This document shows positions 35,158 through 45,458 of a DNA stretch of 64,000 bases, one piece after another. The stretch's first letter is position 1, and each line of letters opens with the position of its first letter. The notes beneath the pieces were generated by a model. The model was given only the letters and a program-made list of their open reading frames with translations. It made no database searches and had not been told where the DNA came from. A program made the position numbers and the translations under genes. The stretch is from NCBI GenBank assembly GCA_965116345.1, contig OZ220680.1, positions 1,240,001 through 1,304,000 of the forward strand, given 5' to 3'. Origin of the DNA: VXYL01 sp965116345. Its GTDB lineage: Bacteria; Pseudomonadota; Gammaproteobacteria; Pseudomonadales; Azotimanducaceae.

Positions 35158-35946
35158 GTGCCACGTTTCGCCGCCAACGTCTCCATGATGTTCCCCGGTC
35201 GTCCACCGGCGGAGGCGTTCGCCGCCGCGCGCTCGCTGGGGTTCGAAGCGGTCGAATACCTCTTTCCATACGGGACGCCCGTCGCCGGCATCAAGGAGGG
35301 GCTCGACGACACCGGCATCCGGATGATCCTCCTGAACACGCCGTTGGGCGATGCCGCCAAGGGCGAACGGGGGCTTGCGGCGGTGCCCGGTCGGCAGGCG
35401 GATTTCCGCGCCCATTTCGAGCAGGCGCTCGCCTACGCGCTGCCGCTCGGCTTGCCGATGATCCACGTCATGGCGGGCATCGTGCCGGCGCCGCAACGCG
35501 ACAAGGCGGAAACCGTGTTCATGGAGAACGTCCGGCAAGCCGCGGACATCGCGGCGACCCACGGCATTGTCATTCTTCTCGAACCCCTCAACCACCAGGA
35601 CACGCCCGGCTACTTCCTGAGCCGAACCGGCGAAGCCCGTCGCCTGATCGAGGCCATCGACCGAGGCAACGTCCGCCTCCAGTACGACTTCTACCACCGC
35701 CAGATCATGGAGGGAGACCTCGGGCGCGGGATCGCCGACAATCTCGACTTGATCGGCCACATTCAGTTCTCGAGCGTCCCCGGGCGGCACGAGCCCCAGT
35801 ACGGGGAGGTCAACCTGCCGCACCTCTTCGAAGTCTGCGACCGTCTTGGCTACGATGGCTGGATCGGCTGCGAGTACCGCCCAATGACCACCGTCGAAGC
35901 GGGTTTGACGTGGGGCAGACCCTACGGCCTCGGCCCCGACCGATGA
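35158..35946 (+). CDS. Hydroxypyruvate isomerase-like sugar isomerase (TIM barrel)
   Basis: 262 residues from a GTG. PRFAANVSMMFPGRPPAEAF at the start, the metal-binding Glu in ILLEPLNHQDTPGYFL, YDFYHRQIMEGDL, HIQFSSVPGRHEP and Glu in IGCEYRPM match the Hyi/OtnI branch of the xylose-isomerase-like family. Proposed to interconvert hydroxypyruvate and tartronate semialdehyde or a related keto-acid sugar. Its end overlaps the next dioxygenase start by four bases (ATGA). Confidence 0.88.
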   Translation: MPRFAANVSMMFPGRPPAEAFAAARSLGFEAVEYLFPYGTPVAGIKEGLDDTGIRMILLNTPLGDAAKGERGLAAVPGRQADFRAHFEQALAYALPLGLPMIHVMAGIVPAPQRDKAETVFMENVRQAADIAATHGIVILLEPLNHQDTPGYFLSRTGEARRLIEAIDRGNVRLQYDFYHRQIMEGDLGRGIADNLDLIGHIQFSSVPGRHEPQYGEVNLPHLFEVCDRLGYDGWIGCEYRPMTTVEAGLTWGRPYGLGPDR

Positions 35947-36812
35947 CCCGGCTGAGCCAGGCCCAGATCGACGCCTTTCACGAGAACGGTTTCCTGTTCC
36001 CGCTTCGCGCCTTTTCGGCCGCGGAGACCCTGGCGTTGAGGCGCCGTCTGGAGGATGCCGAGGCCCGGCTGGACCCTGGGCGCGAACGGGCCGCCCGGCA
36101 GGGGCTTCCCATCACCCATGCATGGGCCTGGGACCTGGTCCACGATCCGCGCATCGTCGAGCCCATCTCGGCGGTGCTCGGTCCGGATGTCCTCTTGTGG
36201 TCCATGGACTGGTTCATCAAGGACCCTGGACCGGCCTTCGTCACCTACCACCAGGATGCCACCTACTGGGGGCTCGAACCCCACCACGTCGCCAGTGCCT
36301 GGATCGCCCTGTCGGACGCAGGCGCCGAGACCGGTCCGATGCGGTTCGTACCGGGAAGCCACAAGGGTCCGGTGTTCGAGCAGGACGACACCTACGCCGA
36401 GGACAACCTCCTAAGCCGCGGCCAGGTCGTGAAGGCCGATGTGGACGAGTCGAAGACGGTGCTCGCACCGCTCAAGCCCGGCGAGATGTCCATCCACCAC
36501 GTGCGCGTGATCCACGGCTCCGAGCCCAACCGGACCGACGACCGCCGCATCGGCATGGTGCTGCGCTTCTGCGCGACCGACGTGCGTCAGACCAAGGCGG
36601 ACGGCGACCGTGCGATTCTGGTCAAGGGAAGGGACACCCACCGTCACTTCGAGATGATCCCGCGGCCGAGCGAGGACCTTGGGCCGGCCGAGCGGCGTTT
36701 GGCGCGGGCCCATGGCCTGACGCGCCACAAAGCCCTGATGGAGGACGCGACTGCTCGGCAGTCGCGCCGAGATTCCGCGGCGCGAAGTGTGCCGCCGTCA
36801 AGCCGACGCTGA
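35943..36812 (+). CDS. Phytanoyl-CoA dioxygenase (PhyH) family protein, copy 3
   Basis: 289 residues. Iron ligands: HQD in FVTYHQDATYWGLEP and the distal His in HHVRVIHGSEPNRTDDRR, with Arg in RRIGMVLRF for 2-oxoglutarate. GPMRFVPGSHKGPVF is the usual mid-domain segment. Coupled by ATGA overlap to the isomerase gene. The last 25 or so residues are Arg/Ser-rich and encoded across a GCGAC-type palindrome (36747-36765), so the tail is probably not ancestral. Confidence 0.89.
   Translation: MTRLSQAQIDAFHENGFLFPLRAFSAAETLALRRRLEDAEARLDPGRERAARQGLPITHAWAWDLVHDPRIVEPISAVLGPDVLLWSMDWFIKDPGPAFVTYHQDATYWGLEPHHVASAWIALSDAGAETGPMRFVPGSHKGPVFEQDDTYAEDNLLSRGQVVKADVDESKTVLAPLKPGEMSIHHVRVIHGSEPNRTDDRRIGMVLRFCATDVRQTKADGDRAILVKGRDTHRHFEMIPRPSEDLGPAERRLARAHGLTRHKALMEDATARQSRRDSAARSVPPSSRR
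36747..36765. repeat. GCGAC-type palindrome in the 3' end of the PhyH copy 3 gene
   Basis: GCGACTGC, loop TCG, GCAGTCGC, followed by GCGCCG. Translated as part of the protein tail. Confidence 0.5.
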
Positions 36813-36835
36813 CCAAAGCACGGCACCGTTGAACT

Positions 36836-37993
36836 ATGAAATCGCCCACCGTGCACGTGCTCCACGTCTACCGAACCTATTTCCCCGAGACCCAAGGGGG
36901 CCTCGAAGAGACCATCCGGCAGATCTGTCTGAACACCCGCCGTCACGGCATCGAGAGCCGGGTACTGTGCCCGAGTCCGTCGATCACCCCGCGTGTCGTC
37001 CGTCGTGAGGAAGCCGCCGTGTACCGCTGCCGCCTCGACGGCGAGGTGGCCTCGTGCAGCCTGTCGCGGGAGGCGTTCCCGATATTTCGTCGTCTGCTTC
37101 CCTGGGCGGACGTCGTCCACTACCACTTCCCGTGGCCGATGGCCGATGTTCTGCATTTCACGTCCGGCGTGCGTGTGCCCACGGTCCTGACGTACCACTC
37201 CGACATCGTCCGCCAGCGCGTTCTGGCACGCTTCTATGCACCGCTGATGAACCGATTCCTTGGTTCGGTCGACCGGGTCGTGTGCACCTCGCCCAACTAC
37301 CTCGCCACATCCGACGTGCTGCAGTGGTTGGGCGACCGGGTCGATGTCGTGCCGATCGGCCTCAATCGGAACGCCTATCCGGAACCGACCGAGGATACAC
37401 TTGCGGACGTGCGCGCCGCGTACGGTGACGGCTTCTTCCTGTTCGTCGGCGTGCTGCGCTACTACAAGTGCCTCCACATCCTGCTCGAGGCGGCGCAGGG
37501 CGCCCCCTACCCCGTCGTCATCGTCGGCTCGGGACCCGACGAGGCCAAACTCAAACGCCAAGCCGCCGAGTTGGGTCTCACCAACGTCACGTTCGCCGGT
37601 CACGTGGATGAGGCGACCAAGATTGCGCTCATGCGCCTGTGCCGATGCGTCGTCTTCCCGTCGCATCTCCGCGCCGAGGCATTCGGCGTCGCCCTGCTCG
37701 AGGGCGCCATGAACGGCAAGCCGATGATCACCACCGAGGCGGGGTCGGGGACGAGCCACGTCAACGTCGACGGCGAGACCGGGATCGTGGTCGAACCCGC
37801 CTCTGCCCAAGCGTTCAGGAACGCCATGGATCGGCTGCACTCGGATCCCCGCCTGGCGCGGCACTTGGGCGCCGGCGCCCGGGAGCGTTTCGACCGCTTG
37901 TTCACCGGGCGACTGATGGGAGACCGTTACGCCGACATCTACCGGTCGCTGGCCGCGGACCCTGCCATCGCAGGATCCCGTTCGCCGGTATAG
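36836..37993 (+). CDS. GT4-family glycosyltransferase
   Basis: 385 residues, GT-B fold. N-terminal HVYRTYFPETQGGLEETIRQ holds the acceptor-side glycine loop; VVHYHFPWPMADVL precedes the linker; the C-terminal donor domain has GVLRYYKCLHILLEAA, VIVGSGPDEAKLKR and the nucleotide-sugar Glu motif EAFGVALLEGAMNGKPMI. Likely adds a sugar to a cell-surface polysaccharide, as a second glycosyltransferase and an O-antigen ligase lie downstream. Donor and acceptor unknown. Confidence 0.9.
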   Translation: MKSPTVHVLHVYRTYFPETQGGLEETIRQICLNTRRHGIESRVLCPSPSITPRVVRREEAAVYRCRLDGEVASCSLSREAFPIFRRLLPWADVVHYHFPWPMADVLHFTSGVRVPTVLTYHSDIVRQRVLARFYAPLMNRFLGSVDRVVCTSPNYLATSDVLQWLGDRVDVVPIGLNRNAYPEPTEDTLADVRAAYGDGFFLFVGVLRYYKCLHILLEAAQGAPYPVVIVGSGPDEAKLKRQAAELGLTNVTFAGHVDEATKIALMRLCRCVVFPSHLRAEAFGVALLEGAMNGKPMITTEAGSGTSHVNVDGETGIVVEPASAQAFRNAMDRLHSDPRLARHLGAGARERFDRLFTGRLMGDRYADIYRSLAADPAIAGSRSPV

Positions 37994-38002
37994 GTCAAGG
38001 CC

Positions 38003-39070
38003 ATGAGGATCGCAGTCGATGGTCGGCCACTTCGACACCCCTTCGTCGGCATCGGGGTCTATACCCGGGAGATACTCCGCCGGATCGGCCGCGACCACGA
38101 ACTCTTCATCTACCTTGACCGCGAACTGCCCGACGCGCCGGACATCCCCGCCGTCTACCGGGCGGGTACCGGACGACGCCTAACTGGTCTGTTCACCGCC
38201 AACGTCGCGTTCGCACGCTGGGCAAGGCAGGACGCCGTGGATTTGTTCTTCTCGCCGCGACACCACCTGCCGTTGGCGCTGCGCGAGGTCCCTTCCGTGG
38301 TAACGATCCACGACCTCGTCTGGCGCGTTGCGGCGGAGACCATGAAGCCGCTGAACCGGGTACTCGACGCGATGCTGATGCCCATGGCGCTGGCGCGCGC
38401 GGCGCGGGTGATCGCCGTCTCTCCAGACACGGCGGACCGCATCGAAGCGTTCTGTGGTCGTTCGGACGTCGCCACGGTGATGCTGGCGCCCCGTCAACTT
38501 CCTCCACCGGAGCCTTTCGAACATGGTCGACCGTTCTTCCTGTTCGTCGGCACCAAGGAACCGCGCAAGAACCTTCTCGGCACATTGGACGGCTTCCGGC
38601 GGGCGGTCGCCGGAGGACTCGACGACCACGATCTAGTGCTCGTGGGGTCGGACGGCTGGCAACCGGGACTCGCACAGCGCATTGCGGCAAGCGGTCTCTC
38701 CGACCGCGTCGTGGACCTCGGGCCGATCTCGTCGGCGCGCCTAGCGGGCGTCTACCAGGCGTGCACCGCCCTGGTCCTGGCGTCGTTCTACGAGGGATTC
38801 GGCATCCCCCTGGTCGAGGCCATGGCATACGGCAAACCGGTCATCACCTCGAACATCGGCGCCATGGCGGAGGTCGGCGGCGATGCGGCTGTGTGGGTCG
38901 ACCCCGAGAGTCCGCCGAGCATCGCCGACGCGTTCCGGAAGCTTGCGAGGGACCAAAGCACGCGGCGACGCCTGGGGGCCAACGCCCATCGCCGCGCCAA
39001 GACGTTCTCCTGGGACCGTGCCGCCCGCGAAACCGCCAATGTGCTCGCCGCCGCTGCGGGACGCGGCTGA
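38003..39070 (+). CDS. GT4-family glycosyltransferase
   Basis: 355 residues. MRIAVDGRPLRHPFVGIGVYTREIL, SPRHHLPLALREVPSVVTIHD, FFLFVGTKEPRKNLLGTLDGF and FYEGFGIPLVEAMAYGKPVI are characteristic of GT4 mannosyl/rhamnosyl-type transferases. It starts nine bases after the preceding glycosyltransferase gene, so the two probably act in sequence on one glycan. Confidence 0.9.
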   Translation: MRIAVDGRPLRHPFVGIGVYTREILRRIGRDHELFIYLDRELPDAPDIPAVYRAGTGRRLTGLFTANVAFARWARQDAVDLFFSPRHHLPLALREVPSVVTIHDLVWRVAAETMKPLNRVLDAMLMPMALARAARVIAVSPDTADRIEAFCGRSDVATVMLAPRQLPPPEPFEHGRPFFLFVGTKEPRKNLLGTLDGFRRAVAGGLDDHDLVLVGSDGWQPGLAQRIAASGLSDRVVDLGPISSARLAGVYQACTALVLASFYEGFGIPLVEAMAYGKPVITSNIGAMAEVGGDAAVWVDPESPPSIADAFRKLARDQSTRRRLGANAHRRAKTFSWDRAARETANVLAAAAGRG

Positions 39071-39137
39071 GCCAACGCCTGAACCGACCCCATACCCCGA
39101 TGAGTCCGTCTTGCACGCGCGCCCTCAACTCACCACC

Positions 39138-39287
39138 TCAGTCCGCCCGCCCATACAGAGCGGCCACCAAACAAATCACAGCGAACCAGCCCAAAACGAC
39201 CACGATGGCCGGTGGACTCAGCCACCACACCAACGATACGGCGGCCAGCGCCAAACCGACGATGGCGACGAGTGTTCGCAACCTCAT
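39138..39287 (-). CDS. Small membrane protein (49 residues)
   Basis: MRLRTLVAIVGLALAAVSLV opens two hydrophobic segments joined by a WWLSPP turn; the end is LYGRAD. It lies downstream of the O-antigen ligase gene on the same strand. No ribosome site stands out, and the frame is open upstream to 39518, but residues before the ATG 39287 look non-coding. The 293 bases between this gene and the ligase gene show no other gene. Confidence 0.45.
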   Translation of the reverse strand: MRLRTLVAIVGLALAAVSLVWWLSPPAIVVVLGWFAVICLVAALYGRAD

Positions 39288-39580
39288 GCGTTGAGCTTGG
39301 TATGCGCCCCAGTGCTCCCCATCCCGGCGAGTGGTGCCGGGTCGTTGACAAACGCACACAGATGGGTACGGATTCCCGCCTATTCGCCAAGGCCGGGTAG
39401 CTACTCCCGACCGGGTATCGTGGCTCTTGTATTCGGCAGGTGGCCCAGCGCGGGGGCGGACCCATCTGTCGATGCGTTTGTCGAGGGCAACCATGAGTGC
39501 CGAAGCCCGCCACGTCAAGCGGTCTCATCCCTTGTCAACCGGATACACCACCGACCAACTGCTCGATTGCAAGGCACGGC

Positions 39581-40807
39581 TCAACGAAACCAGGTGCCGA
39601 ATCGGCGGGCATCGTCCAGCGTCCAACGAGCGCGCAGGCCGATGGCGATCCCAACCGGTAGCCAGAACATCAGCCAGGTCCAGCCGATCTTGTCGACGAG
39701 TTCGTGGCCGTCGAGCAGGTAGCCGGGAAGCGCCAGAGCCCAGATCGCGAGCCCGAGTTTCGCCTCGGGTTGCTCGTAGTGGGCGAACAGGGTTCGGAGG
39801 ACGACGCCGACGACGGTGAGCGCGAGGCCCAAGGCGAGCAGACCGCCCTGGTGGGCGACGGCAAGGAACAGGCCGTGCTGGTGCAGAACCGGAAATCCTT
39901 CGACCTCGATCGGATCCCGGGTCAGGACGCCGAGACCGAACCACAGCCCCTCCGCGACGATACGAGCGGCGTAGTCCGACCAGATTCCCGGCCGGAAACT
40001 GTCGCCGCGGGGAAGAATTAGCGCCTCGGCGCCGGGGACGAAACGAATCGACAGGACCAGCGCCACCAGCAACACCGCGGCGAGAGCTGCCCCGTGCACC
40101 ACAAAGCGCGACCTCGTGGCGCTGCGGTGTGCGATTCCCAGGCAAGCCGATCCCAAGACGAGGCAGGCCATGGCATTGCGCGACCCCGACAACACCACCG
40201 CGGCGCAGAGCGCCAGGACGCACGCAAGGATCCCCCACCCTGCGACGCCGAGTGGTTTCCGCCGGAACCCGAACCAAGACATCCCGCCGAGTGCTGCCGC
40301 GGCGTAGACGAAGGCCGCGGCGACGTGGGTGTCCAACTGCCCGAGGCCGTTCAGCCGGCCATCCTCCGGGAACTCGGCGAAGAACACGTAGACCGCCGCA
40401 ACGGCAGCGAGTCCGCCGACGATGGCCAGGACAAGGGTCATCCGCTCGCGGAACCAGTCCACCTGGACGCTCTCGGCGACCGCGACCACGAACGCGAGCA
40501 CAAGGACCGAGCGGACCGCCTGGCTCGCCGCCGCGCCGCCATCCCAGGACGCCGACCACAAGCTGGTCAACGGTATGTACACGAGCAGGGCAACGACCAA
40601 CAGGAATGCCGGATGGAACCATAGCGAGCGCCAACTCTGGAAACCGCAGAGACAGTAGATCGCCAACAGGTAGGTGATGAGACTCGACGCGCTCTGCGAC
40701 GGCAGTACGAAGAGCGATGCCAGGGCGACCACGACGAGGGTGGCCGAAATCGGTACGCGATACTCGAGAAACCGGCCGAACGGGGAGAAATCCCCTTGGG
40801 AGTGCAT
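39581..40807 (-). CDS. O-antigen ligase/polymerase family membrane protein
   Basis: 408 residues with about eleven hydrophobic helices and a large periplasmic loop. VVLSGSRNAMACLVLG fits the conserved Arg region of Wzy_C proteins, and the loop around VEGFPVLHQHGLFLAVAHQGG carries the His-rich HQHGLFL motif often seen in WaaL-type ligases. It would join a lipid-linked glycan to lipid A-core or polymerise it. ATG 40807 is one base from the end of the second 270-bp element and has no ribosome site of its own, so its expression signals must lie in the element or the true start is further in. Confidence 0.82.
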   Translation of the reverse strand: MHSQGDFSPFGRFLEYRVPISATLVVVALASLFVLPSQSASSLITYLLAIYCLCGFQSWRSLWFHPAFLLVVALLVYIPLTSLWSASWDGGAAASQAVRSVLVLAFVVAVAESVQVDWFRERMTLVLAIVGGLAAVAAVYVFFAEFPEDGRLNGLGQLDTHVAAAFVYAAAALGGMSWFGFRRKPLGVAGWGILACVLALCAAVVLSGSRNAMACLVLGSACLGIAHRSATRSRFVVHGAALAAVLLVALVLSIRFVPGAEALILPRGDSFRPGIWSDYAARIVAEGLWFGLGVLTRDPIEVEGFPVLHQHGLFLAVAHQGGLLALGLALTVVGVVLRTLFAHYEQPEAKLGLAIWALALPGYLLDGHELVDKIGWTWLMFWLPVGIAIGLRARWTLDDARRFGTWFR

Positions 40808-40808
40808 C

Positions 40809-41078
40809 CTAGTGGTCGAACAGACTTGTAATGGCGTATCAGTGGTCGCCGGTGTGTTCCTCGCAAGGCGTGGTTCGCGAAGTCGTACCGGGCGTACGAC
40901 GAGCGGCCGCAACGCGGCGAGGGACGCACCGGCGACCACACGCAGGGCGCGCCCACAAACGCCCATCCGCGTTGTTGGCACCTCTCGACGTAACCCCGCT
41001 ATGCCTTCGAGGTGCCGCCTAGCGGCTGGACGCTTGTGAGCGCGCTGATACGTCATTACAAGTCTGTTCGACCACTAG
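40809..41078. repeat. 270-bp covarying inverted-repeat element, copy 2
   Basis: Same length and CTAG ends as copy 1. Terminal arms 40809-40842 and 41045-41078 match at 33 of 34 positions, the exception being a possible G-U pair. Inner stems: GTGGTCGCCGGTG/CACCGGCGACCAC, GTCGTAC-CGGGC-GTACGAC, GGCACCTC/GAGGTGCC. The block 40945-40992 is identical to copy 1. The left end abuts the O-antigen ligase start; the right end is 90 bases before the tRNA gene. Confidence 0.85.
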
Positions 41079-41168
41079 GGTGCCATGTGCTGGGCGTCGG
41101 AGAGCGGGATGGTACCAGCCGCCCGTTCCGGTGGACCCGGCAGCACCGGCGTCCTACACTCGCCTGAA

Positions 41169-41540
41169 GGGCCCATAGCTCAGTTGGTTAGAGCAGTGGA
41201 CTCATCGCGACGGCGCCCTACATGGGCATCGTGAAGTGGTGCGCTCCCGTCGAGAGGCGGGAGATGAACGGGATGAATTCAGGGGAACCGCCCGGTCGGC
41301 GCGCCGACCACGGCAACCCTGAGCCAAGCCGGCGGTACACCGCCGGAAGGTGCAGAGACTACCTGGGGACTGGCGCCGTGGTCGGTGCCGAGCGTCCTTG
41401 ATGACAGGCTAGAGCGTCCCGCACCCCAACGCCGCCACGACCTCGAGGCGGCGCGGGTGATGAGATAGTCCGCCCCCGGTGGAAACGCCGGGCACAAGCG
41501 AATCCATTGGTCCCAGGTTCGAGTCCTGGTGGGCCCACCA
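41169..41540 (+). tRNA. ileX: tRNA-Ile(CAU), lysidine type, interrupted by a group I intron
   Basis: Exons 41169-41205 and 41501-41540 join to a 77-base tRNA. Acceptor GGGCCCA pairs with TGGGCCC, the encoded CCA ends at 41540, the D-arm is AGCTCAGTTGGTTAGAGC, and the T-arm is CCAGGTTCGAGTCCTGG. The joined anticodon loop is CTCATAA with anticodon CAU, and the body matches the minor isoleucine tRNA (C34 changed to lysidine by TilS) rather than initiator or elongator Met tRNA. The split falls directly after the anticodon. Confidence 0.88.
41206..41500 (+). ncRNA. Self-splicing group I intron in the tRNA-Ile anticodon loop
   Basis: 295 bases with no internal gene. The 5' exon ends in U and the intron ends in G, as required. 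Conserved elements in order: P (TTCAGGGGAACC, about 41277-41288) pairing with Q (CAACCCTGAGCCAAG, 41314-41328) to form P4; R (GTGCAGAGACTACC, 41350-41363) pairing with S (GAGATAGTCC, 41462-41471) through GACTA/TAGTC to form P7. A GTGA internal guide about 25 bases in can pair with exon TCAT, with U-G at the splice site. Introns at this site are known from Azoarcus and other proteobacteria. Confidence 0.85.
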
Positions 41541-41577
41541 ATCGGGGTGAGAGTGCGGTTAGCCAAGACGGGCGATC

Positions 41578-41710
41578 GTAGGGGCGACCCTGTGGTCGGC
41601 GAACCGGCACCGTCCGTCGAACGAACACGGGCGACGACAAGCGTCGCCCCTACGGGCATGCAAGACGCGGAACGGCGCCCCTCGTAGGGGCGACCCTTGT
41701 GGTCGCCCGT
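41578..41710. repeat. Three copies of a GGGCGACC palindromic repeat
   Basis: Copies at 41578-41601, 41627-41654 and 41683-41710 of GTAGGGGCGACCCTTGTGGT-CGCCC or its reverse complement. The same repeat is found at 47343-47370 and 47397-47423. This is a common dispersed palindrome in many bacterial genomes. It fills the 220 bases between the tRNA gene and the rpoD end and may act as a terminator. Confidence 0.75.
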
Positions 41711-41760
41711 GCCAACAATCCGGCAGGGCGGTTCGCCAAGGCGGGCGACCGTGGAGGACG

Positions 41761-43593
<1,833 letters not shown>

Positions 43594-43674
43594 ATCACCT
43601 CGTGAGGTCGACGACGGGGGTTACGGGAATGTGGGGGCCGGAAGCCCGCCAATCAAGGGGTAAAAAACAGCGCA

Positions 43675-45396
43675 TCATAACATTTCCCGGCGCCTCTGGG
43701 CATGACGCCGCAGGTCGTCCACAGACCACCCGCTCTGCTCCGCGGCCCGAGAGGATGCCGCCAAATCCATGTCGATGATGTACTCGCGCATCTTGGCCGC
43801 GAAGTCGGCCGCCTGGGTCGGTAGCAGCAGAGCGCGGGAGGCAAACGCGGCGAGTTGGTCGTGGGCATCGTGACCCACGTACCGGGCGAGAAGCGTGCCC
43901 GTGTCCGCGTCGGGTTCTTCCATGAGGTAGCTTGCGACGTCCGCCAAGAGGCTGGTGTTCGCATCCCTGGCAAGGGCCACCTGGGTCTCTGAGTCCAATA
44001 CTGCAATCAACTCGGGGTCTTTGACTACCTCGAGGAGGAGTCGCTCGCCACGGATCGACAGCTGCTTTCCCGACGGTTGGTCAGTACCCCGAGGAGGCTC
44101 GGCATAGCTGGGCCGTGCATCGCCCGCCGCGCGGTCGAGCGCCGCGGCGTCGATGCCGGTGCGATCCGCCAAGCCGTCGACGATCACTCGGCGCAAGGCG
44201 CCATTGGGCAACCGGCCGATATGCGGCACCGCCAACTCGGAGAGCAACGCGCGCCCGTCGGCCTGGTCGAGGTCGAGCCCCTCTTCGAGGTGTTCCAGAA
44301 AGTACTCACCCACCGGCACAGCCTGGTCCACGAGGCTTTGGAAGTGTTCGCGCCCCCGGCTGCGGATGATCGTGTCGGGGTCTTCGCCCTCCGGCAGGAA
44401 GACGAACTTCAGTTGCCGCGTCTCGGACAACACCGGAAACGCCGCGTCCACGGCCTTCCACGCCGCGCCGCGGCCCGCCTCGTCGCCATCGAAACAACAG
44501 ACCACCAGGTCGACGTGCCGATACAGCGTCTCGAAGTGCGTCTGGCCGATGGCCGTGCCCAGGGTGGCGACGCTGTTGACCACGCCGTGCTGGGCAAGCG
44601 CCACCACGTCCATGTAGCCCTCGACGACGAGCACGCTCCGCAGTCGCCGCTGCGCACGGCGCGCCTCGAATAGGCCGTAGAGCTCGCGTCCCTTGCGGAA
44701 CACATCCGTCTCGGGGGAATTGATGTACTTCGGCTCGCCGTCGCCGTAGACGCGGCCGCCGAAGCCGATGACGCGGCCGCGGGTGTCGCGAATGGGGAAG
44801 ACGATGCGTTCACGGAACCGGTCGTAGGTGCGGCCTTTCTCGTTGCGGACCACGAGGCCGGCGGCGACCAGCTTCTGCTCGCCGAACGAGGACAGCGTGT
44901 TCTTGAGCCCGTCCCAGCCCGCAGGCGCCAGGCCGATCCCGAAGTCCCGTGCAATCTCGCCCGACAGGCCGCGCGACCTGAGATAGGCGACGGCGGCGGC
45001 GGCATCCGCTTTCGAGCGCAACCAGCGGCGGAACTGAGCCGCGGCGGCTTCGAGCACCTCGTAGAGGCTGGTGTCGCGGGGTGGTTCGCTGCCCTGTTCC
45101 CGGGGCACTTCCACGCCCACCGACGCGGCCAGGGACTCGATGGCTTCGGGGAAGGTGAGGCCGTCGTATTCCATCAGGAATCCGATCGCCGTGCCGTGGG
45201 CCTCGCAGCCGAAGCAGTGATAGAACTGGCGGTCCTGGTTGACGTTGAACGAGGGCGTCTTCTCGGTGTGGAAGGGGCACAGGCCCTTGTGGTTGCCGCC
45301 GGACTTCTTGAGTTGGACCCGGGCGCCGATCACATCCACGATATCGACCCGAGTGATCAGATCGTTGATGAACGACTGCGGGATCAGACCGGCCAT
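43675..45396 (-). CDS. dnaG: DNA primase
   Basis: 573 residues. CHC2 zinc finger at the N-terminus (GLCPFHTEKTPSFNVNQD then YHCFGCEAHGTAIGF), the RNA-polymerase core with RIVFPIRDTRGRVIGFGGR, Toprim residues in VLVVEGYMDVVAL and VVCCFDGDEAGRGAAW, and a C-terminal DnaB-binding helical domain. It synthesises RNA primers at the replication fork. Gene order rpsU-yqeY-dnaG-rpoD is conserved in gammaproteobacteria. Confidence 0.97.
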   Translation of the reverse strand: MAGLIPQSFINDLITRVDIVDVIGARVQLKKSGGNHKGLCPFHTEKTPSFNVNQDRQFYHCFGCEAHGTAIGFLMEYDGLTFPEAIESLAASVGVEVPREQGSEPPRDTSLYEVLEAAAAQFRRWLRSKADAAAAVAYLRSRGLSGEIARDFGIGLAPAGWDGLKNTLSSFGEQKLVAAGLVVRNEKGRTYDRFRERIVFPIRDTRGRVIGFGGRVYGDGEPKYINSPETDVFRKGRELYGLFEARRAQRRLRSVLVVEGYMDVVALAQHGVVNSVATLGTAIGQTHFETLYRHVDLVVCCFDGDEAGRGAAWKAVDAAFPVLSETRQLKFVFLPEGEDPDTIIRSRGREHFQSLVDQAVPVGEYFLEHLEEGLDLDQADGRALLSELAVPHIGRLPNGALRRVIVDGLADRTGIDAAALDRAAGDARPSYAEPPRGTDQPSGKQLSIRGERLLLEVVKDPELIAVLDSETQVALARDANTSLLADVASYLMEEPDADTGTLLARYVGHDAHDQLAAFASRALLLPTQAADFAAKMREYIIDMDLAASSRAAEQSGWSVDDLRRHAQRRREML

Positions 45397-45458
45397 GACG
45401 GGAGAGAATAATCCTTGGCGGGAGCCCTGTCCCGCATCGAACGACGTTGAACCGCCGT

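Noticed and set aside
41206..41500. A homing endonuclease gene inside the tRNA intron
   Set aside because: The 295 bases are filled by intron core elements; frames through it have no LAGLIDADG, HNH or GIY-YIG motif.
41169..41540. tRNA-Met instead of tRNA-Ile
   Set aside because: Anticodon is CAU, but the exon body and CTCATAA loop match the lysidine-modified isoleucine tRNA (ileX type), and this is the known intron site.
43674..43679. TATGAT at the end of dnaG as an rpoD promoter
   Set aside because: No matching -35 at proper spacing could be found; the hexamer alone is weak evidence.
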